Of a stretch of DNA of 64,000 nucleotides, positions 26,380 to 34,370 are shown piece after piece. The stretch comes from JBBSAT01 sp044223665 (GTDB lineage: Bacteria; Myxococcota_A; Polyangia; Polyangiales; Sandaracinaceae). The position numbers and the translations under genes are program-made. The number at the start of each line of letters is the position of its first letter. Within the stretch, counting starts at the first letter, position 1. The stretch is taken from assembly GCA_044223665.1 (NCBI GenBank), contig JBGALT010000026.1:1-64000 (forward strand), given 5' to 3'. The notes below the pieces were generated by a model, which worked only from the letters and a program-made list of their open reading frames with translations, was not told the origin of the DNA and did not search any database.

Positions 26380-27252
26380 TCAGAGCCCGAAGCGCACGCC
26401 GGTCTGCAGGCCCACGTGGCTCTGCGAGTCGACGGCGAATCCGATGCCGATGCCCGCCCCGACCAGCACGACGCCACCCACGATGATCCAGAAGACTGGC
26501 TCGCCGAAGATGCCGGGGCCGCCGCCGCCTTCGCCACCGTCGTCGCCACCGCCGCCGCCGCCACCGCCGCCGCCACCACCGCCGTCGCCGCTCCCGGCAG
26601 CCGTCGCGATGCGGCCGACCACGCGTGGCTCGTACTCGGTGCCGAGCAGGAGCAGCTGGTTACCGTGCTGGTCCAGGCACTCGAGCCAGTACTCCATGCG
26701 ATCGGCCGACGACGCGCCCGTCGCGCGCGCCATGATCTCTTCGTCGGGCTCGTGCTCCGTCGTCGTGAACTCGACCTGGCCCTCGACGCGGTAGTGCAGG
26801 CGCACCTGGGTCACGATCTCGCGCGGATCGCTGAGCGCGATGCGCAGCGCACCGTAGGCGCGCGCGAGCTGCACCTCGGCGCCGAGGCGAGCCCGCGCGG
26901 AGACGGTGCCGCGTGCCTCGAGGAAGGGCGCGCGAAGGCGCGGAGGCACGGTGTCGTCGAGGCGCACGTCCGGATCGATCGAGACCATCATCACGAACGC
27001 TTCGCGCGCCGCCGGGCTGTCGCCGAGCGCCGCGTCGCTGACCCCGATCAGCTGGTAGGCGCGGACCAGCTGCGTGGGTGAGAGCCCACCCGCGTCGATG
27101 GCCGAGGTCGCGCTCTGGCGCGCGCTCTCGAAGTCGACGCCGCTGTACGCCTGCTCCGCTCGGTCGAGCAGCTCGCTGCCCGTCTGCGCGTGGGCGGCCG
27201 AGGTCACGAGCTGCAGCGCGAGCACGGTGACGAAGATGCGCAGCGTCGTCAT
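26380..27252 (-). CDS. Exported TPR-like protein with polyglycine and C-terminal membrane segment
   Basis: This 290-residue protein has a signal peptide (cleavage after about AHA22) and a TPR-like N-terminal half in which LLDRAEQAYSGVDFESARQ begins a repeat. A run of 13 glycines from a GCC/ACC repeat lies at about residues 215-230. A membrane segment (WIIVGGVVLVGAGIGIGFAV) is near 255-275. It is probably an envelope protein. ATG27252 overlaps the upstream stop by 4 bp (ATGA), the third gene of a minus-strand operon with a solute-binding lipoprotein. Confidence 0.8.
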   Translation of the reverse strand: MTTLRIFVTVLALQLVTSAAHAQTGSELLDRAEQAYSGVDFESARQSATSAIDAGGLSPTQLVRAYQLIGVSDAALGDSPAAREAFVMMVSIDPDVRLDDTVPPRLRAPFLEARGTVSARARLGAEVQLARAYGALRIALSDPREIVTQVRLHYRVEGQVEFTTTEHEPDEEIMARATGASSADRMEYWLECLDQHGNQLLLLGTEYEPRVVGRIATAAGSGDGGGGGGGGGGGGGDDGGEGGGGPGIFGEPVFWIIVGGVVLVGAGIGIGFAVDSQSHVGLQTGVRFGL

Positions 27253-27740
27253 GGCGAGCTTCCTGCGCAGCGCTGGTCGGCGGTCGAGCCCGGCGCCAGG
27301 TGCGCCGCGGTCACGGCAGCCTGGTAGTCGCCGGTGTCGGTGGGGAAGAGCTCCACGCGGATCTCGGGGCTGCCGGGATAGGCTTGCCCAATCGCGCAGC
27401 CGCCGAGGATCACGCCGTTGGTCGCCCGCCCGAGCACGATGAACGCGCTCGGCTCGCCCCCGGGATCGGGAAGCGTGGCGCGACCGAAGAGGCTGCAGGG
27501 CGTCAGATCCGTGTAGCTCGCCGAGGCCGGCACGCTCGCGCCTTGGACCGCCGCGTTCAGCAGCGTCGCGCACTGCGTCGTGTCGCCGCCCACCGGCACC
27601 ACGAGGACGTCCATCGTCGTCGTCACGAGGAACGCCTCCTGCGACGGAAAGCCGAGGGAGAGCGAGACGGTGGGCGACGCGCAGCTCGCGAGAGCGAGCG
27701 CCGCGAGGGTCGGGGCAAGGGCTCGGAGCAAGTTCTTCAT
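27249..27740 (-). CDS. Small lipoprotein of unknown function
   Basis: This 163-residue lipoprotein has a signal peptide and lipobox ALASC at about residue 20. The mature part is beta-rich with several cysteines (QCATL, PCSLF, GGCAIG, RCAGSS) that may pair. It overlaps both neighbours by 4 bp, so it is translated together with the solute-binding protein upstream and the TPR-like protein downstream. No family is recognised. Confidence 0.78.
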   Translation of the reverse strand: MKNLLRALAPTLAALALASCASPTVSLSLGFPSQEAFLVTTTMDVLVVPVGGDTTQCATLLNAAVQGASVPASASYTDLTPCSLFGRATLPDPGGEPSAFIVLGRATNGVILGGCAIGQAYPGSPEIRVELFPTDTGDYQAAVTAAHLAPGSTADQRCAGSSP

Positions 27741-29035
27741 GGCAGCGGAGTGAGATCGGCAGCCTCGACGCGGGCGACCTCGCTGAAGTCGGCGGGCGAG
27801 CCGCTGATGCGCCAGATCTCGTAGGGCGCGACGGTGTCGCCGCTCTCGTCGAAGTCGATCGGGCCACTGGCGCCCTGGTAGTTGAGGGGGCGAACGGGCG
27901 CCGTGTGCAGCGCCGCGAGCGCCGTGCGCAGGTCCCCGGCGTGCACGACGCGTGTGCCGGTCCGACCGCCCACCCCGCGGAGCGCGTCGCGTACGTCCGG
28001 CCCCTCGGTGTTGCCGGCGGCCTCGATCGCCAGGAGCACGAGGGCAGTCGCGTCGTAGTAGCTCGACACGAAGTTCTCCGGCGCGTGGCCATAGGCGGCG
28101 TCGTAGCGCGCCGCGAAGTCGTTGAACTCGGGTGTCGGCGGCGTGGTCAGCGGGGAGGCGCCGAGGAAGCCGGCGATCAGTGCGGCGCTGCCCGCCTCGG
28201 CGATGAAGTCGTCCGAGAAGAGGCCGTCGGTGCCGATCCACTGCACCGTGGGCGCGCTCGAGAGCATGTCCCAGTCGCGCAGGATCACGCCAGCATCCCG
28301 GGGATACGCGATCAGCGCGACGCAGTCGGGTGTCGCGGCGGCGACCATCCCGACCTCCGTCGCGTAGCTCGGCTGCTCGGCATCGAACGCGACGAACGCG
28401 CCGACCGTCCCGTGCGCCGTGAAGAGCGTGCGAATCCCGGCCGCGAGCGGCATCCCGTAGGCATCGTCCTGATAGAGGATCGCGAGGCTCGAGCAGGCCG
28501 GGCTCGCGACCATCGTGGCGATGCGATCGACGACCTGCGCCTGGTAGCCGTCCGGCGGTGCGGTGCGGAAGAAGTAGCGTTCCGCCGCGGACAGCCCGAG
28601 GTTCTCTGCGGTGAGGGACGACGAGGTCGCCGAGCCGCTGATCTGGACGACGGGCTCGTCCGCCATCTGGATCACCTCGCGATAGACGCTCAGCGAAGAG
28701 GCGCTGCCGCCGTCGCCGATGATCGCGACCGCGCCCATGTCGAGAACCTCGCGCGCCGCCGCGACGCCCGCCTGGGCGTCGGTCCCGCTGTCACGCACGA
28801 GCAGCTCGACGCGGTGCCCTCCGAGCAAGCCGCCCGCGGCGTTCACTTCGTCGGCCGCCAGGCGCACGCCTCGCACCCACGCTTGCCCGTCCTGTGCCAG
28901 GCCGCCCGACTGAGGGAGCACGACGCCGATCCGGATGGGCTCGTCGATCGACGCCGGGAGGCTGCGGCTGCGGCAGCTCGGCAGGGCGAGCGCGAGTCCG
29001 AGGAGGAGCGCGACGAGCGAAACGAGGCGAGCCAT
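27737..29035 (-). CDS. Branched-chain amino-acid-type solute-binding lipoprotein
   Basis: This 432-residue protein is a type-I periplasmic binding protein (Leu/Ile/Val-binding family). A lipobox (LPSC) follows the signal peptide at about residue 21. The family pattern begins with RIGVVLPQSGGLAQDGQ and continues with DEVNAAGGLLGGHRVELLVRD near 65-85, then FFRTAPPDGYQAQVV and EFNDFAARYDAAYGHAPENF near 290-310. It should bind a small polar ligand outside the inner membrane. No permease or ATPase is adjacent, so transport with distant genes or a sensing role are both possible. Confidence 0.9.
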   Translation of the reverse strand: MARLVSLVALLLGLALALPSCRSRSLPASIDEPIRIGVVLPQSGGLAQDGQAWVRGVRLAADEVNAAGGLLGGHRVELLVRDSGTDAQAGVAAAREVLDMGAVAIIGDGGSASSLSVYREVIQMADEPVVQISGSATSSSLTAENLGLSAAERYFFRTAPPDGYQAQVVDRIATMVASPACSSLAILYQDDAYGMPLAAGIRTLFTAHGTVGAFVAFDAEQPSYATEVGMVAAATPDCVALIAYPRDAGVILRDWDMLSSAPTVQWIGTDGLFSDDFIAEAGSAALIAGFLGASPLTTPPTPEFNDFAARYDAAYGHAPENFVSSYYDATALVLLAIEAAGNTEGPDVRDALRGVGGRTGTRVVHAGDLRTALAALHTAPVRPLNYQGASGPIDFDESGDTVAPYEIWRISGSPADFSEVARVEAADLTPLP

Positions 29036-29127
29036 GCGAACGCGCCGATGATAACAGCCCCGGCACGTCGAGCGCGAGGCGCGCTTTCTTGCGATCCCGC
29101 CGAGCGCCCAGCCACGATTCGGATCGC

Positions 29128-29496
29128 ATGCTTCTCGTCGAACGCCGCCGCCGTCGCAGTGATCACCCCCAGGTCGCGCTCCGCTACCAGCTCGAGCACA
29201 CCAAGGAGCGAGGGCGCCTCGAGGCGATCGTCCTCGCGAGCGAGGAGGGGCTGCCCGTCGCGGCGGCCGGCGATCCCGGCGTGTGCGCCGAGCTCGCGGC
29301 GGTCGCGCCCTGGCTCTCGCGCAGCGTCTTCTCGATGCCCCAGGCGCCGCTCCTGAACGGTGCCGAGCTCGCGTGCCGGCCGCTCCGCGTGCACGGGCAG
29401 AGCCTGTATCTGGTGACGGCGGGCGGCTCGGTCGCGCGCGACGCGCTCCTCTCGAGCAGTATCAGCGGGCTCGAGCGGATCCTCTGCCAGAACTAG
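29128..29496 (+). CDS. Roadblock/LC7-like small protein
   Basis: This 122-residue cytoplasmic protein has the pattern of Roadblock/LC7 domains: a helix, then AIVLASEEGLPVAAAG, a second helix and a beta strand near the end. Such proteins in myxobacteria often pair with small Ras-like GTPases (MglA/MglB type). No GTPase is next to it here. ATG29128 is 92 bp from the divergent solute-binding operon. The assignment rests on pattern rather than on invariant residues. Confidence 0.6.
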   Translation: MLLVERRRRRSDHPQVALRYQLEHTKERGRLEAIVLASEEGLPVAAAGDPGVCAELAAVAPWLSRSVFSMPQAPLLNGAELACRPLRVHGQSLYLVTAGGSVARDALLSSSISGLERILCQN

Positions 29497-29958
29497 GTTT
29501 CGAGGGGCGCTGGGCGCGAGCCTCGTCGGACCGGCGGAGCCGGATCCGCCTCACCCCGGCTCCGCTCGCTGCGCTCGCGAGCGAGACGGGTCGGCTCGTG
29601 CGACCGCTCGTCGTCGCCGCTTCGGCTCGAGCGGTCGCAGTCGCGCTCGTTCACGCAGAGCTAGATCTCCAGGGGCGCTGAGCGCGCCCCTCGTCGGACC
29701 GGCGGAGCCGGATCCGCCTCACCCCAGCTCCGCCTCGTCGCTTCGCTGCCTCTCAGGGGCGCTGAGCGCGCCCCTCGTCGGACCGGCGGAGCCGGCTCCT
29801 CCTCACCCCGGCTCCGCCTCGTCGCTTCGCTCCTCGCGAGCGAAGAAGGTCGACCTGCGCGAGCACATCGTCGTCGCCGCTGCTCTTCGAGCGGTCGCAG
29901 TCGCGTTCGTTCCCCGGCCGGCTCGGCTCACTTCGTCGCTTCGCGGCGGCTCCGATCG
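29497..29958. repeat. Three-copy hairpin-rich direct repeat
   Basis: Units begin at 29503, 29671 and 29755, each with an AGGGGCGCTGRGCGCG start and a CCGGCGGAGCCGG hairpin. Units two and three also form GGGGCGC-5 nt-GCGCCCC hairpins. Units one and three are long (about 160 bp) and share a tail with TCGAGCGGTCGCAGTCGCG; the middle unit is 84 bp and lacks it. The array lies between convergent genes. I see no gene in it. Confidence 0.7.
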
Positions 29959-30894
29959 TCAGATGCCGCTCGACACGGCCCAGGGGCACTCGCCTTCGCC
30001 CTGGAAGTGGCCGAGCGTGCTCATCTGCGCGCGCACGAAGTCCCATGCGGTCTGGATGCCGTGACCCTCGATGCGCGGGCTGCCGGCCAGATCGTAGTGA
30101 TTCGCCGTCGTAAACACCGCCGCGGCGCTCGTCGCCTCGAGCTCGGCCTGGGTCACCGTTCCGTCGTGATCGGCGTCGCAGTTCGCGAGCCACTGTGCGC
30201 GGCGCTCCACGGTGCCCTCGGCGCCGGACGGGAACGTGTTGAACCAGAGGTGATCGCCGTGGAGCGTGACGTGCACCGAGGTGTCCGCCGACGCGACGAC
30301 CGAGACGCCTGCGATGCCATCGGGGCTCGAGCACGGGCCGTAGTCGGTCGCGGCCGGGATGCAGAGCCGGAAGGCGACGTGGGTCTCGGGCACGCAGGTG
30401 CTCGTGCCGACGCAGCTCTCACCGCTCGGATTGTCGATCGCGCCGCCGACCAGGAAGGCGCATCCGCCCGCCACCATCGCGTCGCGATCGGCGGAGGGCA
30501 CGCTCGCATCGAGCATCGCCGCCGCCGTCGCCGCGGGCGTGCGGAACGAGAGCACGTCCCAGCGCTGCGCCTCGAGCCCCGTGAAGTGCGCCAGTGTGAA
30601 GCCCGTCGCCGGCAGCGATGCGGCGTCCACGACGACGAGGCGCGTGTCGCGCTGCGAGGCGCCCGTCGCGCTCCGGGCGAGCTGCAGCTCGCCGATCGTG
30701 GTGACGAACGTGTCATAGCTCACCGACCAGCCGTCGATCACGTCCTCTTCGGCCGTCCCTGCGGCGAGGCCGCCGGTGATCGAGCTCTCGGCCTCGAGCA
30801 GGATGGTCACCTCGCCCGTCGGCCCCGAGCCACCGCCGCAGGCTGTGCAGATCCCGATCGCGCACGCACAGGTCATCACCGTCTCGATCTTCAT
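29959..30894 (-). CDS. Secreted protein with EF-hand-like motif, receptor operon
   Basis: This 311-residue exported protein has a Cys-rich N-terminal signal (CTACGGG, possibly a lipobox). The mature part is beta-rich with a His/Trp patch (HGDHLWFNTF near 205-215) and paired cysteines. An EF-hand-like loop DADHDGTVTQAE lies at about residues 243-254. It is the last gene of a three-gene minus-strand operon beginning with a TonB-dependent receptor and overlaps its upstream neighbour by 4 bp. Metal or ligand binding at the surface is inferred. Family not recognised. Confidence 0.8.
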   Translation of the reverse strand: MKIETVMTCACAIGICTACGGGSGPTGEVTILLEAESSITGGLAAGTAEEDVIDGWSVSYDTFVTTIGELQLARSATGASQRDTRLVVVDAASLPATGFTLAHFTGLEAQRWDVLSFRTPAATAAAMLDASVPSADRDAMVAGGCAFLVGGAIDNPSGESCVGTSTCVPETHVAFRLCIPAATDYGPCSSPDGIAGVSVVASADTSVHVTLHGDHLWFNTFPSGAEGTVERRAQWLANCDADHDGTVTQAELEATSAAAVFTTANHYDLAGSPRIEGHGIQTAWDFVRAQMSTLGHFQGEGECPWAVSSGI

Positions 30895-31625
30895 GGCGTC
30901 TCCTCGTCTCGGGCCATCCACTCGAACGTCGGCGTCGAGGCCGTCGAGAGCGCGATCACGACGCTCTGGTAGAGCGTGCTCGACTCGGGCACCACGACCG
31001 GATCGCCCGGCAGGGTCTCGAGCTCGGCGAAGTCGCTTCCCCCGAAGAGCACCTCGGGATCGAAGCGCAGCGTGAGCGCATCGGGGCGCGCCGCGAGGCG
31101 ATGCTGCACGGGGACGCCGTGCGCGGCGCTGATCCCGCTCGTCGAAGGAACGACGTCGACGTCGATCACGAAGCGCGTGCGCACGCCGCCACGCTCGGCG
31201 ACGCCGGCGAAGTGCGCCGAGTGCCGACCGTCCACCGCGCCCGGATCGGGGGCCGGATCGGCGGCCGGCAGAAGCCACGAGATCCCGTAGTCGAACATCG
31301 CGGAGCGCACGGTGCCGTCGATCCCGGTGAGCTCGCCGAGCGCCTGCGTGCTGGGGTCGAGCGCGTCGATCGTGCCCACGCTGCGGACCTCGGCGAGGGC
31401 CGTCGGACAGAGGTCGAAGTCGGCGAAGGGCGTCGTGCAGAAGTACGCCGGGCCCCACGCGATACGCGCCTCGTCGAGCGTGATGGTCGCGTCGCGCACG
31501 ACGAAGCTTCGCGTCCCCGTCCCGACGCCCGCGACCGGAACGCGGACGCTCGTGCGTCCCGGCTCCACGCACGCGGGAGCGGCGAAGGCCAGGAGCGTCA
31601 CGACGAGGAGAGCGACGCGCTTCAT
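30891..31625 (-). CDS. Lipoprotein of the TonB-receptor operon
   Basis: This 244-residue lipoprotein has a lipobox (APAC at about residue 19). The mature domain starts with a beta-rich SFVVRDATITLDEARIAWG stretch and carries a GRHSAHFAG segment with two histidines near residue 138. Cysteines near 60-70 may pair. It overlaps the receptor stop and the next start by 4 bp each, so the three products are made together. It may be a surface partner that passes substrate to the receptor; the substrate is unknown. Confidence 0.8.
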   Translation of the reverse strand: MKRVALLVVTLLAFAAPACVEPGRTSVRVPVAGVGTGTRSFVVRDATITLDEARIAWGPAYFCTTPFADFDLCPTALAEVRSVGTIDALDPSTQALGELTGIDGTVRSAMFDYGISWLLPAADPAPDPGAVDGRHSAHFAGVAERGGVRTRFVIDVDVVPSTSGISAAHGVPVQHRLAARPDALTLRFDPEVLFGGSDFAELETLPGDPVVVPESSTLYQSVVIALSTASTPTFEWMARDEETP

Positions 31626-34246
31626 TCGATCCTCACTCCGAGCGTGCCGAGGATCGTCAGCGGCGCGCCCGCGGCGAACGAGCTCGCGGGCGTGCGCGAC
31701 GGGATCTGGCTCGGCGTCCAGTTCGACGCGAAGGCGTAGGCGGTCGCCGCGTAGCGCTGGTCGGTGACGTTGAAGATCTCGACGGAGAGATCCACGGGTC
31801 CCCAGCCCACCCCCGCCGACACGTCGAGGAGCCCGAATGCGGGCGACCGATCGCCGTACGGCAGCGGGCGCTCGCCGAGCATCGAGAAACCGATCGCGCC
31901 GTGCAGGCGCACCGGCAGGTCGGCGAGCGTCGCGATCTGCTCGTTCGCCGACACGTCGGCGCGGAACACGACGGGCGGCACGTACGGCAGCGCCTGCCCC
32001 GCGACGTAGGGGGGTGCAGGATCCATCGCCGTCGCGTAGGGCGGTGCATCGAGCGTCGCGCGCACGTAGGTCACCGAGAGCGCGCCGAGCAGCCACGACC
32101 ACGGGCGCGTGACGAGGTAGAGCGCGCCGCCGAGACGCGTGCTCGGCCCGAGCGGCTCGAGACGGCCTTCTTGCGGGTCGAAGGCGACGTCGTTCGAGAG
32201 CGTCGTCACGTAGCCAGCGAGCGAGAGCTCGAGCTCGTGGTGATCGCCGGTCGTGAAGCGCATCCCGAGATCGCCCGAGCGCACCTTCGCGAAAGGCGCG
32301 GTCTCACCGTCCGAGAGCGTGCGCGCCTGCGGCGAGCGATAGCCCTCGCCGTAGGAGAGAGAGAATGTGAGGCCCGAGACCGGCGTGACCTCGAGGCTCG
32401 CGCGCGGTCCGGCGGCGATGCCGAGGGCCGTCCGGCGAAAGCCGGGGACGAACGTGTCGGGACGGAACGCGGGCGCGAAGTTGCCGAGACGATCATCGAC
32501 GTCGAAGAAGAGCGCATCGACGCGCGCGCCGCCGCGCAGCCGCACGACCTCCGTGAGGTGCAGATCGAGATCGAGGAACGCACCGACGTCGCCGCCGCGC
32601 AGATCCGCATCGACGCGCTGATCCCAGGTCTGGTTGTTCACCGCATCGAGCAGGTTCTGCTGCTGCGAGGTCAGATCGAGGCGGCCCGTCGCGCCGAGCT
32701 CGACGAAGATCGAAGCCCAGTCGAAGGGCGTGTAGCGCTCACTGCGCCAGCGGCCGCGCAGGCCGATCGAGAACGCGGCGTTGCGCTGCTCGATCAGGTC
32801 GCCGCGCCCGCGCCAGGTCGGATCGATGCGCGAGATCTGCGTGTAGCCCGTGTAGTTCGCTTGGAGGCGGAAGTCCGTGTACTGCGCCCAGATCCCGACT
32901 TCGCCGAACGAGCCGCGCTCGCCGAGGACGTCGATCGCGGCCGAGACGAGGCCGCGGATCGAGAACGAGCTCTGCGCCGAGGCGGTCGCGTCGGGGTAGC
33001 TGCCGTAGAAGTCGACGCGGCCGGCGTCGACGTCGTCCTGGCGCAGGATGCCCGCGAGGCCGTAGCGCGCGCCGTAGAGCGCGGCCGTGAGGCGGAAGCG
33101 GACGTCGCCTTCGCCGCTCGACTCGTACTGGAACATCGCCGCGCCCGAGTCGCCGCCGCGGCGCACGCCGAAGCCGCTCGTGTGCCGGTAGGTCACCGCA
33201 CCGAAGGTGCCGTCGCGCTCGCCCGTGGGCGCCCAGAGCAAGAGCTGGCGGAAGGTGTCGAACGAGCCGTAGGTCGTGCGCGAGACGAGCCCGCGCCGCT
33301 CGACGCCGAGATCGAAGGCGATCGAGCCGGCGGTCGCGAAGTCGCCCTGGTGCGGATCGTAGACGCCCTCGGTCACGCGGATCGCCTGGACCGTCTCCGG
33401 GATGAGGAAGCCGAGGTCGGCGTAGCCCTGGCCGTGGATGTGCGAGGGTTGGTTGAGCGGGACGCCGCCCATCGTCAGCTCGAGGTCCTGGCCGTGCTCG
33501 GCGTCGAAGCCGCGCAGGAAGATGGAGTGCGCGACGCCGTCGCCCTCGCCGCGCGCCACGTATACGCCGGGGGCCGAGGCGAGCAGATCGCCCGCGTCGC
33601 GGTGCGGGGCGGCGCCGATCACGTCGGCGGGAAGGGCGTAGTCGCTCGAGGCGCGCGGTGCCGCCGCCTCGTGCATCGGATCGACCGAGCCGGTCGCGGA
33701 GTAGGTCGGGACCGACGCGTCGACGTCTCCGTCTTCCGCCTCCACCTCCGCTTCCTCGCTCTCGACCTCCGGCTCGATCTCGCCCTCGTCCTCGGCCTCG
33801 ATCTCGTCCTCGGGCTCGATGTCTTCCTCGGGCTCGATCGCATCGTCCGTCGCGGCCTCGTCGGGCTCGGTCTCGCCCTCGTCGTGGGCGGCCGCGAGCG
33901 GCACGCTGAACTGGACGGCCACGCGGGCGCGCGCGCGGATCGCCTCGCCATCCCGCCTCGCCGGCTCGAAGCGCCAAGCGCGGACGGCCACGATCGCCGC
34001 CTCCTCGAGCACGGGATCGTGCGCGCCGTCGGCGTGCGCTTCGCTGACCGTTCCGTCCGGCTCCACGGTGACGTGGAGGAAGACGGTCGGCTCGGCGCTC
34101 GGGCTGGCGCCTTGGGGGATGGACGGCGAGCTGCCTTCGACCACGCGCGGTGGCGAGAGCACGGGCTGCGCCGCCGCGGGCCCGGGCGTCGCGAGGAGCA
34201 GCAGCCCGAGCCCGAACGTCGCCGCGATCTTCCGGCCGTCGAGCAC
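31622..34246 (-). CDS. TonB-domain/TonB-dependent receptor fusion
   Basis: This 874-residue outer-membrane protein has a signal peptide, then a TonB C-terminal-like domain (about residues 52-115, with VTVEPDGTVSEAH and AVRAWRFEPARRDG), an acidic Glu/Asp linker (about 120-175), a plug domain (about 205-330, ending near IRVTEGVYDPHQGDFATAGS) and a beta-barrel to the C-terminus. The TonB-like part may be a signalling or energy-coupling extension. GTG34246 is used because it precedes the signal peptide directly. The first of three 4-bp-overlapping genes. The cargo is not shown by sequence. Confidence 0.9.
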   Translation of the reverse strand: MLDGRKIAATFGLGLLLLATPGPAAAQPVLSPPRVVEGSSPSIPQGASPSAEPTVFLHVTVEPDGTVSEAHADGAHDPVLEEAAIVAVRAWRFEPARRDGEAIRARARVAVQFSVPLAAAHDEGETEPDEAATDDAIEPEEDIEPEDEIEAEDEGEIEPEVESEEAEVEAEDGDVDASVPTYSATGSVDPMHEAAAPRASSDYALPADVIGAAPHRDAGDLLASAPGVYVARGEGDGVAHSIFLRGFDAEHGQDLELTMGGVPLNQPSHIHGQGYADLGFLIPETVQAIRVTEGVYDPHQGDFATAGSIAFDLGVERRGLVSRTTYGSFDTFRQLLLWAPTGERDGTFGAVTYRHTSGFGVRRGGDSGAAMFQYESSGEGDVRFRLTAALYGARYGLAGILRQDDVDAGRVDFYGSYPDATASAQSSFSIRGLVSAAIDVLGERGSFGEVGIWAQYTDFRLQANYTGYTQISRIDPTWRGRGDLIEQRNAAFSIGLRGRWRSERYTPFDWASIFVELGATGRLDLTSQQQNLLDAVNNQTWDQRVDADLRGGDVGAFLDLDLHLTEVVRLRGGARVDALFFDVDDRLGNFAPAFRPDTFVPGFRRTALGIAAGPRASLEVTPVSGLTFSLSYGEGYRSPQARTLSDGETAPFAKVRSGDLGMRFTTGDHHELELSLAGYVTTLSNDVAFDPQEGRLEPLGPSTRLGGALYLVTRPWSWLLGALSVTYVRATLDAPPYATAMDPAPPYVAGQALPYVPPVVFRADVSANEQIATLADLPVRLHGAIGFSMLGERPLPYGDRSPAFGLLDVSAGVGWGPVDLSVEIFNVTDQRYAATAYAFASNWTPSQIPSRTPASSFAAGAPLTILGTLGVRIE

Positions 34247-34268
34247 GGTCGCGTGTTAACGCATCGTT

Positions 34269-34281
34269 GTTGCAACTGCAA
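34269..34281. promoter_or_regulatory. AT-rich palindrome between receptor operon and rimO
   Basis: GTTGCAAC is a perfect 8-bp palindrome (34269-34276), overlapping TTGCA-AC-TGCAA (34270-34281). It sits 23 bp upstream of the receptor start in the least GC-rich stretch of this divergent gap. Its position suits an operator controlling the uptake operon, for instance by a Fur-superfamily repressor; the regulator is guessed. Confidence 0.35.
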
Positions 34282-34370
34282 GTCCATGGGATCTCCGCCG
34301 GCGCGGCCTGCTCGATCGCATGGGCCGCCTTGACCGTTGCGAGGCCTCTCCGCAGCTTTGGCCTCTTCTC

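Noticed and set aside
25947..26579. Minus-strand open frame across the palindromic element
   Set aside because: It is Arg-rich, spans an inverted repeat and overlaps the end of the TPR-polyglycine gene; I see no domain.
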